Assembly (NCBI GenBank): GCA_045598845.1
Contig: JAZRUY010000117.1
Coordinates: forward strand, 1-10,123
Length of the DNA: 10,123 bases
DNA from: JAZRUY01 sp045598845
Lineage (GTDB): Bacteria > Verrucomicrobiota > Lentisphaeria > Victivallales > Victivallaceae
Reading direction: 5' to 3'
The first letter of the stretch is position 1. The number at the start of each line of letters is the position of its first letter. A program made the position numbers and the translations under genes. Under the pieces are notes generated by a model, which was not told the DNA's origin, did not search any database, and saw nothing but the letters and a program-made list of their open reading frames with translations. Positions 1-6,733 of the stretch are shown here, one piece after another.

Positions 1-1
1 T

Positions 2-205
2 AACAAATGGAATTGGAATAATGATTACATCCGTTGCTGCGTCAATCCTGAAGATACTGCTCTGAATGCGGTATTGATGATTTATCTTCCGTATTTTCCT
101 CGAAAAAACTATTTTGAATTGGAAAATCCCGCTCTGCGTGATGGTATTCGGGAAATGCGCGGCTTTTTCTCCGCCGCTGGGAATCTATGGGCTGGAGAGG
201 ATTAA
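2..205 (+). CDS. Possible C-terminal end of an unidentified protein, cut by the left window edge
   Basis: A plus-strand frame is open from the window edge for 67 codons and ends at a TAA at 203-205. The other two plus frames are closed early, by a stop at base 1 and one near base 65. The translation looks protein-like, with a mixed aromatic and charged composition (for example DYIRCCVNPEDTALNAVL near its start and SAAGNLWAGED at its end). I recognise no family or motif. If real, it is the 3' end of a gene that lies outside the window and converges on the minus-strand mrp/tRNA unit. The first 120 bases are only about 34% G+C by hand count, well below the genes to the right. It could equally be a chance open frame, because 67 codons without a stop is not decisive. 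Confidence 0.3.
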   Translation, partial: NKWNWNNDYIRCCVNPEDTALNAVLMIYLPYFPRKNYFELENPALRDGIREMRGFFSAAGNLWAGED

Positions 206-345
206 CAACGAGCAATGCCGACGTTTTCCCAATGTTTTTCGCCGGCTCGGGGATCTTGATGTGCTGCCTTTTGCCTGGATGTCAGCACCGGCGGTAATTT
301 CAAGTTTGCATACCGTTGTTATAACCTTCTGACAAATAAGTAAGT

Positions 346-394
346 GAAAAACGACTTTTTCCGGACGGATTATGGAAATCCGCAAGAAAAAGTC
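346..394 (-). terminator. Hairpin, probable Rho-independent terminator behind tRNA-Leu
   Basis: Read on the minus strand, two arms GACTTTTTC (386-394) and GAAAAAGTC (353-361) pair perfectly over 9 bp. Inside them is a second 5-bp stem, GGATT (377-381) with AATCC (367-371), around a 5-base loop; an asymmetric internal loop separates the two stems. The outer stem is followed by GTTTTTC (346-352). The hairpin starts 17 bases past the tRNA 3' end, where a terminator for the mrp-tRNA transcript is expected. The T-run lies only on the minus-strand side, so it should not stop plus-strand transcripts. The outer stem is A+T-rich, so efficiency is uncertain. Confidence 0.55.
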
Positions 395-411
395 AAGAAC
401 TGAAATCAAAG

Positions 412-496
412 TGGTACCCGGGACGGGGATCGAACCCGTACTCCTTGTGGGAAGCAGATTTTAAGTCTGCTGCGTCTGCCATTCCGCCACCCGGGC
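412..496 (-). tRNA. tRNA-Leu, anticodon UAA
   Basis: The minus strand folds as a class II tRNA of 85 nt including an encoded CCA. The acceptor stem GCCCGGG pairs with CCCGGGT, so the first pair is G-U. A short D stem (GCG/CGC) follows. The anticodon stem AGCAGA/TCTGCT encloses the loop CTTAAAA with anticodon TAA. A variable arm comes next, then the T arm ACGGG-TTCGATC-CCCGT. The discriminator base is A, as expected for leucine. It reads UUA (and UUG by wobble). Its 5' end lies seven bases downstream of the mrp stop codon, with no room for a separate promoter in the gap, so it is probably cut from a transcript shared with mrp unless a promoter lies inside mrp. Confidence 0.95.
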
Positions 497-503
497 GCCG
501 CGT

Positions 504-1349
504 TTACTCCTTCACCAGTGTTTCCACCATACCGGCGAATATCTTTCCGGTCACGGTATCGGCGTAAGCCTGCACAAACGGTTTCCCGTCGTCTCCGCAC
601 CGGCACACCGCCGGGTCTATCGGCAGTTTGCCGAGGAACGGCACCTGAAAATCCGCCGCCAGTTTTTCTCCCGCTCCGGCGGCGAATATCTCGGTGATTT
701 CACCGCATTTCGGGCAGACGAATCCGCTCATGTTCTCGATGATGCCGAGTACCTTGAATCCCAGCTGATTGCAGAAATCCAGCGATTTCGCCACATCCGC
801 CGCCGCCACCTGCTGCGGGGTGGTCACTACCGCCGCGCCATCGGCATCATCAAGCATCTGGCATACCGAGAGCGGCTCGTCGCCGGTGCCGGGCGGACAG
901 TCCGCGATCAGGTAATCCAATTCCCCCCAGGCCACATCTGAGAGCATCTGGCGGATAACACCGATCTTCATCGGTCCGCGCCAGATTACTGCTGAATCCG
1001 GCCGGTCAAGCATAAATCCCACCGACATGACTTTCAGCGCGCCGAATTCCACCGGCAGAATGTGCCCGCCGTCATCGCAGGTGAGCCTCGCGTCTTCCAG
1101 ATTCAGCATTTTCGGAACGCTGGGGCCGTGCACATCCGCGTCCAGCAGACCTACTTTATAGCCTTCCAGACTCAACGCCATGGCCAGATTTACCGCCACG
1201 GTGCTTTTGCCGACTCCGCCCTTGCCGGACATTACCGCTATCTTGTGCTTTATCCCGGCCATGGAAAGCCGGAGTCTGCGTTCTTCATCGTTTTCACCGC
1301 AGTGACCGCAGCTTCCGCAGTCGCCGCCGCATTTGTGTTCTTCGGACAT
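504..1349 (-). CDS. mrp: Mrp/NBP35 family Fe-S cluster carrier ATPase
   Basis: This is a 281-aa cytoplasmic P-loop ATPase of the Mrp/ApbC/NBP35 group, which binds a [4Fe-4S] cluster between subunits and passes it to apoproteins. Visible motifs are the deviant Walker A SGKGGVGKST (41-50), the switch region DADVHGPS (70-77), the DCPPGTGDEP segment (150-159) and the cluster-binding CPKC (212-215). Residues 1-18 hold four cysteines (7, 11, 14, 17), and the N-terminal MIP18/DUF59 domain found in E. coli-type Mrp is absent. Similar short cysteine-rich N-termini occur in other bacterial Mrp proteins. The ATG at 1349 has AAGGA nine bases upstream. A candidate promoter lies at 1406-1434, and tRNA-Leu follows the stop codon directly. 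The family call is secure; the client proteins are unknown. Confidence 0.95.
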   Translation of the reverse strand: MSEEHKCGGDCGSCGHCGENDEERRLRLSMAGIKHKIAVMSGKGGVGKSTVAVNLAMALSLEGYKVGLLDADVHGPSVPKMLNLEDARLTCDDGGHILPVEFGALKVMSVGFMLDRPDSAVIWRGPMKIGVIRQMLSDVAWGELDYLIADCPPGTGDEPLSVCQMLDDADGAAVVTTPQQVAAADVAKSLDFCNQLGFKVLGIIENMSGFVCPKCGEITEIFAAGAGEKLAADFQVPFLGKLPIDPAVCRCGDDGKPFVQAYADTVTGKIFAGMVETLVKE

Positions 1350-1405
1350 TCGTTACGATCCTTGTTCTTTTCCGGTCTCGTTCCGACCGCATTTTACTCC
1401 CGGAT

Positions 1406-1434
1406 AATATACACTTGCTGTCCCGGAACGGCAA
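1406..1434 (-). promoter_or_regulatory. Candidate sigma-70 promoter for mrp and tRNA-Leu
   Basis: The minus strand shows TTGCCG (1429-1434), a 17-base spacer and TATATT (1406-1411), close to the -35/-10 consensus. It lies between the terminator of the upstream gene and the mrp start, where a promoter is required. Transcription would begin near base 1399, giving a leader of about 50 nt. No operator is evident. Confidence 0.5.
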
Positions 1435-1447
1435 CGGTTCCGGATAC

Positions 1448-1477
1448 AAAAAAATCCCGCGTTCGGATAACGCGGGA
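1448..1477 (-). terminator. Rho-independent terminator of the secreted-protein gene
   Basis: On the minus strand, TCCCGCGTT (1469-1477) pairs perfectly with AACGCGGGA (1455-1463) around a 5-base loop. It is followed at once by seven further T residues (1448-1454). The stem is 9 bp and mostly G+C. It begins 20 bases past the stop codon at 1498, which separates this gene from mrp. Confidence 0.9.
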
Positions 1478-1497
1478 AATGACCGTTGACCTCTGTT

Positions 1498-2481
1498 TTA
1501 CTCGGCTTTTTCCATTTCATTCTCTATCGTGTTGTCCAGCTGGCACAGCAGCGGTATATATCCCTTGACGAAGTGGAGCACTTCCGGAGTGACTTTATAG
1601 GTTACATTGCAGGAACGCCCGTCCACCGTGTAAACGATATTGTCGATCAGCGGCTGATCCGGATTTTCCGCTGTCTGTCCTTTTTCATCCTTTTCCGGCT
1701 GTTTGAACTCATCGATCTGTTCTCCGAATTTCTCAGCGGCTTCCGCGCTCTTGAAGGCGAAACTGATATCCGCGATCAGCATCCGGTCGTCTTCATGCAC
1801 CGTCGCGGTAACGGTCTGGGGCATATTCTCGATCTCCTCGGGGGGCAGTCCCTCGTCCGCCTCGGTGAATTCGGCCAGATCGCCGCAATCCATTCTGAAA
1901 TAGAACAATCCGGCGTCATCGCGCACGAATTCCGGCGGAATCACCCGGGAATCGTACGGCAGTCTAATGTCGGTTTCGCCGGTGGCCACCAGCATATCCA
2001 CCGTGTCTTTACCCTGTTTGACCACGGTGATATTGAGGCTGTTTTCCTGGTCGGTTACGGTGCAGCCGTTTTCGATTTCGCTTACCGTCAATTCATTATC
2101 ACCGTAGAGCGCGAGTTTGTTTTTGAGTTCCGCCGCGATGTCGGAGCCGCTTTGCAGCCGGTTGTTTTCCCCCACGCTGCGGAGCGCCCATACCAACTGC
2201 AGTTCTCCGGCTTCGTTTTTGCTGAGGAAAGCGAAACTCCATATTTTGCCGGAACCGGCCAGCGATACCGCTTTGCCGCCGGCGGATTCTTTCATCATAT
2301 CATCTATCGTCTTGCCGCCGATGGCCTGCTGCACCGAGTTATAGGTGTTGATGAGTTCTTTCACCTGATAGGAGGTCATCAGCGCGCCGGCATCGGTATA
2401 AGTCCCGATGATCACCCGGTTGTCCTTGGCGGCCAGCGCCGCGGATACGGCGCAGAGCAGCAATACCAGAAATTTCTTCAT
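1498..2481 (-). CDS. Secreted or periplasmic protein of unknown function
   Basis: The 327-aa product starts with a typical Sec signal peptide: MKK, a hydrophobic core (FLVLLLCAVSAALA) and a likely signal peptidase I site after AALA (residue 17). Cys10 sits inside the core without a lipobox, so this does not look like a lipoprotein. The mature part is acidic and soluble-looking, has no second membrane segment, and ends in a charged tail. Between about 200 and 280 it has an acidic, proline-containing stretch (DEGLPPEEIENMP, QPEKDEKGQTAENPDQP). I recognise no domain. The frame extends upstream to 2517, but the ATG at 2481 is preferred: it has AAGGA/GGATGG just upstream and begins the signal peptide exactly, whereas the longer version adds a charged leader. 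It appears to be a single-gene unit between a candidate promoter and a strong terminator. Confidence 0.8.
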   Translation of the reverse strand: MKKFLVLLLCAVSAALAAKDNRVIIGTYTDAGALMTSYQVKELINTYNSVQQAIGGKTIDDMMKESAGGKAVSLAGSGKIWSFAFLSKNEAGELQLVWALRSVGENNRLQSGSDIAAELKNKLALYGDNELTVSEIENGCTVTDQENSLNITVVKQGKDTVDMLVATGETDIRLPYDSRVIPPEFVRDDAGLFYFRMDCGDLAEFTEADEGLPPEEIENMPQTVTATVHEDDRMLIADISFAFKSAEAAEKFGEQIDEFKQPEKDEKGQTAENPDQPLIDNIVYTVDGRSCNVTYKVTPEVLHFVKGYIPLLCQLDNTIENEMEKAE

Positions 2482-2621
2482 TTTTCCATCCTTTATTTTT
2501 TTTGACCGGCTTGACACCGTCTTTTTTTGATTTCTGAAAAGTATGACCTGATATGTTATCGGATTCCCGGAATTCCTTTCCTCGCCCTTCGTATTGCGGA
2601 AATCCTGTTGTGTCGCGTTTA

Positions 2622-2642
2622 AAAATCCCCGGAACGGATTTT
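2622..2642 (-). repeat. Hairpin-forming inverted repeat between ispG and the secreted-protein gene
   Basis: AAAATCC (2622-2628) and GGATTTT (2636-2642) are perfect 7-bp arms around a 7-base loop. On the minus strand the second arm runs into TTTTT, so it could be a weak terminator about 80 bases past the ispG stop. It could also be a 5' structure on the next transcript, because the candidate start site is adjacent. Its A+T-rich stem makes it weaker than the 1448-1477 terminator. Confidence 0.35.
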
Positions 2643-2661
2643 ACAGTTGTAAATTAACTGT
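2643..2661. repeat. Inverted repeat ACAGTT-N7-AACTGT, possible operator
   Basis: Perfect 6-bp arms (2643-2648 and 2656-2661) flank a 7-base A+T-rich spacer. The repeat covers the -10 element of the candidate promoter at 2652-2680. Dimeric repressors often bind sites of this size and position, but no regulator gene is in view and the arms are short. Confidence 0.3.
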
Positions 2662-2680
2662 TTGTTTCCGTTTTTTTCAA
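2652..2680 (-). promoter_or_regulatory. Candidate sigma-70 promoter for the secreted-protein gene
   Basis: The minus strand has TTGAAA (2675-2680), a 17-base spacer and TTAATT (2652-2657). The -35 is good and the -10 is imperfect. It would give a leader of about 160 nt before the ATG at 2481. It is the best match in the 242-base gap between ispG and this gene. The gap also has long A and T runs at 2680-2715 but no other clear structure. Confidence 0.35.
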
Positions 2681-2723
2681 GCGTTTTTTTCGCGATGTAA
2701 TAAAAAAATATTGTTTTTGACGG

Positions 2724-3827
2724 TCATTCGCATGCTTCTTCGATTTTTTTGCGGAAGAATTCGAAACCGCTCCCGTACGGCATCGCGCCGAGTATTTCGC
2801 CGCGGCGGAATATCACCACCATGCCTTTTTTGCCGCCGGCTATCCCCAGATCCGCGTCTTTGGCTTCCCCGGGCCCGTTTACCGCGCACCCCATCACCGC
2901 GATTTTCCGCAGTTTGATTTTTTTGCCCGCCGCCTTTATCTCCGCCACCAGCGCCTCGGTTTTTTCCGCCAGTCCGATCAGATCGATGGCGGTGCGTCCG
3001 CAGGTGGGGCAGGATACGATCTGCGGCGCGGCTTCGCGGATGCCGCAGGATTCGAGTATGCGGATTCCGGCGGTAACTTCGTTCAGCGGATCGGCGGTCA
3101 GGCTTACCCGCAGCGTGTCTCCTATGCCCTGCAGCAGCAGCGCGCCGATTCCCGCCGCTGATTTTATGATTCCCCGCGCCGGGGTTCCGGCTTCGGTCAC
3201 TCCGATGTGCAGCGGATAATCAGTCCGGGCGGCGAATTTGCGGTATGCCTCCACGGTAACCGGCACCGACGAGGATTTCAACGCCGCCTTTATGCTGCGG
3301 AATCCGTATTTTTCCAGCATGGCGCACTGTTCGGCGGCGCTGGTCACCAGCGCTTCGGCCATGGCCTCGTCGTGCGGCATTCCGTTTTCCATGAATTTCC
3401 GCACCAGTTGCGGTCTTACGCTGCCGGAGTTCGCTCCCACCCGTATGGCTATGCCGGCCGCGCCGGCGGCTTCCGCCACTTCGCGCACTGCCTTTTCCCC
3501 TCCTGCCAGATTGCCGGGATTCAGCCGCACCGCCGCCGCGCCTGCCGAGATCGCGGCCAGCGCCAGACGGTGGTCGAAGTGAATATCGGCGATGACCGGC
3601 GCCGGTGAGCCGGCGCAGATGTCTTTCATCGCCTCCGCCGCCGTCATATCGGGAACCGCGCAGCGCACTATGTCGCAGCCCAGTTTGCGCATCGCCTTTA
3701 TCTGTGCGAGGGTGGCGTCCGCGTCCGCGGTCGCGGTGTTGGTCATCGACTGCACCGAAACCGGCGCGTCCCCGCCGACGGTTATTTCACCTACTTTTAC
3801 CGCTCTGGTTTTATGGCGTTCAATCAT
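2724..3827 (-). CDS. ispG: 4-hydroxy-3-methylbut-2-enyl-diphosphate synthase (IspG/GcpE)
   Basis: IspG is a cytoplasmic [4Fe-4S] enzyme. It converts 2-C-methyl-D-erythritol 2,4-cyclodiphosphate to HMBPP, the second-to-last MEP pathway step. The 367-aa protein matches the usual length of the short bacterial form. The N-terminal TIM-barrel half starts with the typical VSVQSMTNT (23-31) and carries IRVGANSGS (128-136). The C-terminal half has the cluster cysteines in CPTCGR (Cys273, Cys276) and CAVNGPGE (Cys314), with the catalytic glutamate at 321. The ATG at 3827 overlaps the rseP stop as ATGA and has AGGTGG just upstream, so translation is probably coupled. It is the last gene of the seven-gene run; no strong terminator follows directly. 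Confidence 0.97.
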   Translation of the reverse strand: MIERHKTRAVKVGEITVGGDAPVSVQSMTNTATADADATLAQIKAMRKLGCDIVRCAVPDMTAAEAMKDICAGSPAPVIADIHFDHRLALAAISAGAAAVRLNPGNLAGGEKAVREVAEAAGAAGIAIRVGANSGSVRPQLVRKFMENGMPHDEAMAEALVTSAAEQCAMLEKYGFRSIKAALKSSSVPVTVEAYRKFAARTDYPLHIGVTEAGTPARGIIKSAAGIGALLLQGIGDTLRVSLTADPLNEVTAGIRILESCGIREAAPQIVSCPTCGRTAIDLIGLAEKTEALVAEIKAAGKKIKLRKIAVMGCAVNGPGEAKDADLGIAGGKKGMVVIFRRGEILGAMPYGSGFEFFRKKIEEACE

Positions 3828-5530
3828 TTTTCCACCTGTTGTTCCTGCCTGCCCCCGCCGCTTATTTTACGGATAAGCCGGGGGGTGTCGGCGAAAACGG
3901 TTATGTAAATCATCAGTGCGACCAGCAGTCCCGCGAAGGTGTAATTGAGCGCCTTTACCAGTTTCACCGGCAGCGGCTTCCTGAAAACCAGTTCGATCAC
4001 TCCGAACAGGATATGTCCGCCGTCCAGCACCGGCAGCGGCAGCAGATTGAAAATCGCCAGCGCGAATGAAATCATCACCAGAAAATACACCGTGATGACG
4101 AACGGACTGTTTTTGATATTGGTGAACAGTATGATGCCGATACCCAGCGGTCCCGACATATTGCGGGGTTTGATGGCGCTGGTCTGCCCGGAAATCCCCA
4201 TTTTCGCTCCTAGGTTGCCGAACATCGCCGCCAGAGTCCGGTAACTGGTTTCGCAGGTGTCGTAAAACTGCTGCAGCGGAGTGGGGCGGTCGAAGAACGC
4301 CATCGTGACTCCGATCGTGTGCGGAGATATTTTCGCCGCGGTGATTTCCACGCTCAGATTTTCCTCTCCGCGCCTGATTGCGAGTTTTACCGGTCTGTCC
4401 TGCGCTTCCGTCAGGATTTTTTTCAAATCCGTTTGTTCGCCTAAATCCCTCCCGTCCGCGGTCAGCACCGTGTCGTCCGCCGCCAGACCTGCCTTTTCCC
4501 CGGGATATCCCGGCAGGACTTTGATGATTTTTATTCCGTTGCCGTCCGGAGCAGGGCGGTAGATAATACCGATCAGCCATTGCGTGTACAGTATTTCCTC
4601 CTCCGCAGTCAGCGGGGCTTTTTCCGGTATCACGGTCAGATCAACGGTCCGGTCGGCGCGCAGCACCTGCACCTCCAGCGGAGCGGTGCCGTTTCCGGAT
4701 ATCAGCTGCTGGAATTCCGTGAAATCGGTCATCGGGCTGCCTCCGGCCGACAGCAGGATATCTCCTGGCAGGATTCCCGCCTTTTCCGCCGGAGACTCCG
4801 GCAGGGGTGTCAGTTCTATCGGCACCTGCGGCGAAAAGAAAGGATACGCCACCGCCTCTTCCCGCAGTTCGCCGCCGACTTTGCTGTTGACTTCCGGGGT
4901 ATATACGATTTTCCGGATTTGATTTCCGGCTCCGGCGGCGTCTAGGGTGATCCGCCCCCGGCTGAGAATGATTTCCTTGGTGAATTGTTCCCAGGTCAGG
5001 AAAAAGTTTTTGCCGTTGAGTTTCACTATCCGGTCGCCAGCCCGCAGTCCGGCCCGGTATTCCGGGGAATCGGCGTCCACGGCGCGCACGGTGATTTCCC
5101 GCATTCTCGGAGTGGTTTGCGGAATACCGTAATACCACACCGCGCAGCCCAGCGCCAGCCCGGAGAGTATGTTGGCCAGCGGCCCGGCGGCGGCGGTGAT
5201 GATGCGGTGAAGCGGTTTCGCCGGTTTCAGCGGTTCTCCCCCCGCTGTTTTCGGTGTTTCAACTGCCGCATCGATCTGCGGCAGTTCCACGTAACCGCCG
5301 AAAGGCAGCCAGCCGAGCCGGTATTCCACTCCGCGGATCTTTTTGCGCCAGAACGGCTTGAATCCCAGGGCGAAGGCATCGATGTGAAGTCCGCAGAGTC
5401 TGCCGGCCAGAAAATGCCCGGCCTCGTGCGAGACGATGCAGAACCCGATGGCGGCCAGTACCAGAAAGAGCGTCCAGACAAATGAAACGCTTTCAAGCAG
5501 TAAATCCGTAAACCCGGAAAAACAATCCAT
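3824..5530 (-). CDS. rseP: RseP-type site-2 (M50) metalloprotease with three PDZ-like domains
   Basis: This inner-membrane zinc protease cuts transmembrane segments; in E. coli RseP cleaves anti-sigma factor RseA and signal-peptide remnants. The 568 residues show membrane helix 1 with HEAGH (35-39, zinc ligands and catalytic glutamate), helix 2 at about 110-135 (AAAGPLANILSGLALG), the GPLGIG segment (460-465), helix 3 with the third zinc ligand in LDGGH (502-506), and a last helix at about 525-546. Between helices 2 and 3 lie three PDZ-like units at roughly 145-200, 237-300 and 333-400, each with an AG...D core (AGLRAGDRI, AGILPGDIL, AGLAADDTV). E. coli RseP is about 450 aa with two PDZ domains, so the extra unit explains the greater length. 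Start ATG 5530 has GGAG six bases upstream. It lies 36 bp behind dxr and overlaps ispG. Its substrate is not in view. Confidence 0.93.
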   Translation of the reverse strand: MDCFSGFTDLLLESVSFVWTLFLVLAAIGFCIVSHEAGHFLAGRLCGLHIDAFALGFKPFWRKKIRGVEYRLGWLPFGGYVELPQIDAAVETPKTAGGEPLKPAKPLHRIITAAAGPLANILSGLALGCAVWYYGIPQTTPRMREITVRAVDADSPEYRAGLRAGDRIVKLNGKNFFLTWEQFTKEIILSRGRITLDAAGAGNQIRKIVYTPEVNSKVGGELREEAVAYPFFSPQVPIELTPLPESPAEKAGILPGDILLSAGGSPMTDFTEFQQLISGNGTAPLEVQVLRADRTVDLTVIPEKAPLTAEEEILYTQWLIGIIYRPAPDGNGIKIIKVLPGYPGEKAGLAADDTVLTADGRDLGEQTDLKKILTEAQDRPVKLAIRRGEENLSVEITAAKISPHTIGVTMAFFDRPTPLQQFYDTCETSYRTLAAMFGNLGAKMGISGQTSAIKPRNMSGPLGIGIILFTNIKNSPFVITVYFLVMISFALAIFNLLPLPVLDGGHILFGVIELVFRKPLPVKLVKALNYTFAGLLVALMIYITVFADTPRLIRKISGGGRQEQQVEK

Positions 5531-5566
5531 TCCCGACTCCGTTTTTTTATTCCGTGGCGGATGTGT

Positions 5567-6733
5567 TCAGCATCCGTATTTTTTCACCAGTTCCGCCGCC
5601 ATCCGTCTGGCTTCGGCGTCACCGGCTCTGATTGATTCGATTGAACTCTGCGGCAGGGCGCGGTGTTTTTCCAGCACGCCGTCCACCACTTTCCAGATAC
5701 CGGGGAAAGACAGCCTGCCGCCGCGGAACGCCTCCACCGCCGTTTCGTTGGCGGCGTTCATCGCTCCGGGCGCGGTGCCTCCCGCCGCCATCGCCCGCCT
5801 GGCGAATTCCAGCGGCGGATACCGCCCCGGTTCAGGTTCGCGCAGATCCAGTTTCACCGCATCCGCGAAATTCAGCCGCGGCAAATCAGTCCCGCGCCGT
5901 TCCGGCCAGGTCAGAGCGTATTGGATCGCGAACCGCATATCCGGCCGGGCCAGCTGTGCGATAACCGAATTGTCGTTCAGTTCGATCATGCTGTGGATCA
6001 CCGACTGCGGGTGCAGCAGTACTTTTATCTGCTCCGGTCCGACTCCGAACAGATGCCGCGCCTCCACCATTTCCAGCGCCTTGTTCATCATGGATGCCGA
6101 ATCTATGGTTATCTTCGCACCCATGCTCCAGGTCGGGTGTTTCAGCGCGTCCGCCACCGTCGCTTTGGCTATTTTTTCCGGCGGCCAGTCGCGGAACGCT
6201 CCGCCGCTGGCGGTGAGATACAGGGTTTTCACTTCCCCGCGCGGCCGGTCTCCGATGCACTGGAATATGGCGGAATGTTCGCTGTCCACCGGCACCAGTT
6301 CCGCCTCCGGATTCGCCGCCAGGGCGCGTTCCGTCATTTCGCCCGCCATCACCAGCACTTCCTTGCTGGCCAGCGCGATGCGCTTTCCCGCCGCTATGGC
6401 GTTCATCACCGGTTCCAGTCCGGCGGTTCCCACGATGGCGCACAGCACGATGTCGGTTTTGTCCGAAACGCACAGTTCGTTCACGGCATTCATTCCGGCC
6501 AGCGTTTTCACTCCGCTGCCGGTGAGTTCCGCCGCCAGTTCTTTCCCCCGGCTCTCGTCGGTGGTGACCGCGTATTCAGCATGGAAACGCACCGCGGCGG
6601 CCGCCAGTTCCTTTATGCGGCTGCGCGCCGCCAGCACGCTGATTTCAAAACGGTCCTGCAGCATTCCGAGCACGGAAAGCGCGCTGCCGCCGATCGAGCC
6701 GGTGGCGCCCAGTACCGCGACTTTCTTCTTCAT
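5567..6733 (-). CDS. dxr: 1-deoxy-D-xylulose 5-phosphate reductoisomerase (Dxr/IspC)
   Basis: Dxr carries out the first committed MEP pathway step, the NADPH-dependent rearrangement and reduction of DXP to MEP, in the cytoplasm. The 388-aa protein is of normal length. It has the NADPH-binding GATGSIG (9-15), the metal ligands in PVDSEHSAIFQ (Asp150, Glu152), the flexible-loop region TWSMGAKITIDSASMMNKALE (a match to the family's conserved W, NK and third metal ligand Glu221), HPQSVIHSM (241-249) and the C-terminal NAANE (326-330). The ATG at 6733 overlaps the dtd stop as ATGA and has GGAG five bases upstream. In E. coli uppS and cdsA lie between dxr and rseP; here rseP follows directly after 36 bp. 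Confidence 0.97.
   Translation of the reverse strand: MKKKVAVLGATGSIGGSALSVLGMLQDRFEISVLAARSRIKELAAAAVRFHAEYAVTTDESRGKELAAELTGSGVKTLAGMNAVNELCVSDKTDIVLCAIVGTAGLEPVMNAIAAGKRIALASKEVLVMAGEMTERALAANPEAELVPVDSEHSAIFQCIGDRPRGEVKTLYLTASGGAFRDWPPEKIAKATVADALKHPTWSMGAKITIDSASMMNKALEMVEARHLFGVGPEQIKVLLHPQSVIHSMIELNDNSVIAQLARPDMRFAIQYALTWPERRGTDLPRLNFADAVKLDLREPEPGRYPPLEFARRAMAAGGTAPGAMNAANETAVEAFRGGRLSFPGIWKVVDGVLEKHRALPQSSIESIRAGDAEARRMAAELVKKYGC

Noticed and set aside
203..321. 8-bp inverted repeat TAACAACG (203-210) and CGTTGTTA (314-321) around about 100 bases
   Set aside because: It is short and widely spaced, with no transposase or target-site duplication; chance is the simplest explanation.
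114..332. 72-codon plus-strand frame, and a 74-codon minus-strand frame at 185-409
   Set aside because: The plus frame begins with TTG and the two overlap each other; neither has a ribosome binding site or motif, and the minus frame runs through the hairpin terminator.
1486..2505. A 339-codon plus-strand open frame opposite the secreted-protein gene
   Set aside because: The minus-strand frame has a signal peptide, a ribosome binding site and a matching terminator; the plus-strand frame has none of these and runs through that terminator.
2482..2517. Upstream start for the secreted protein
   Set aside because: It would put 12 charged residues ahead of a perfect signal peptide and bypass the AAGGA ribosome binding site.
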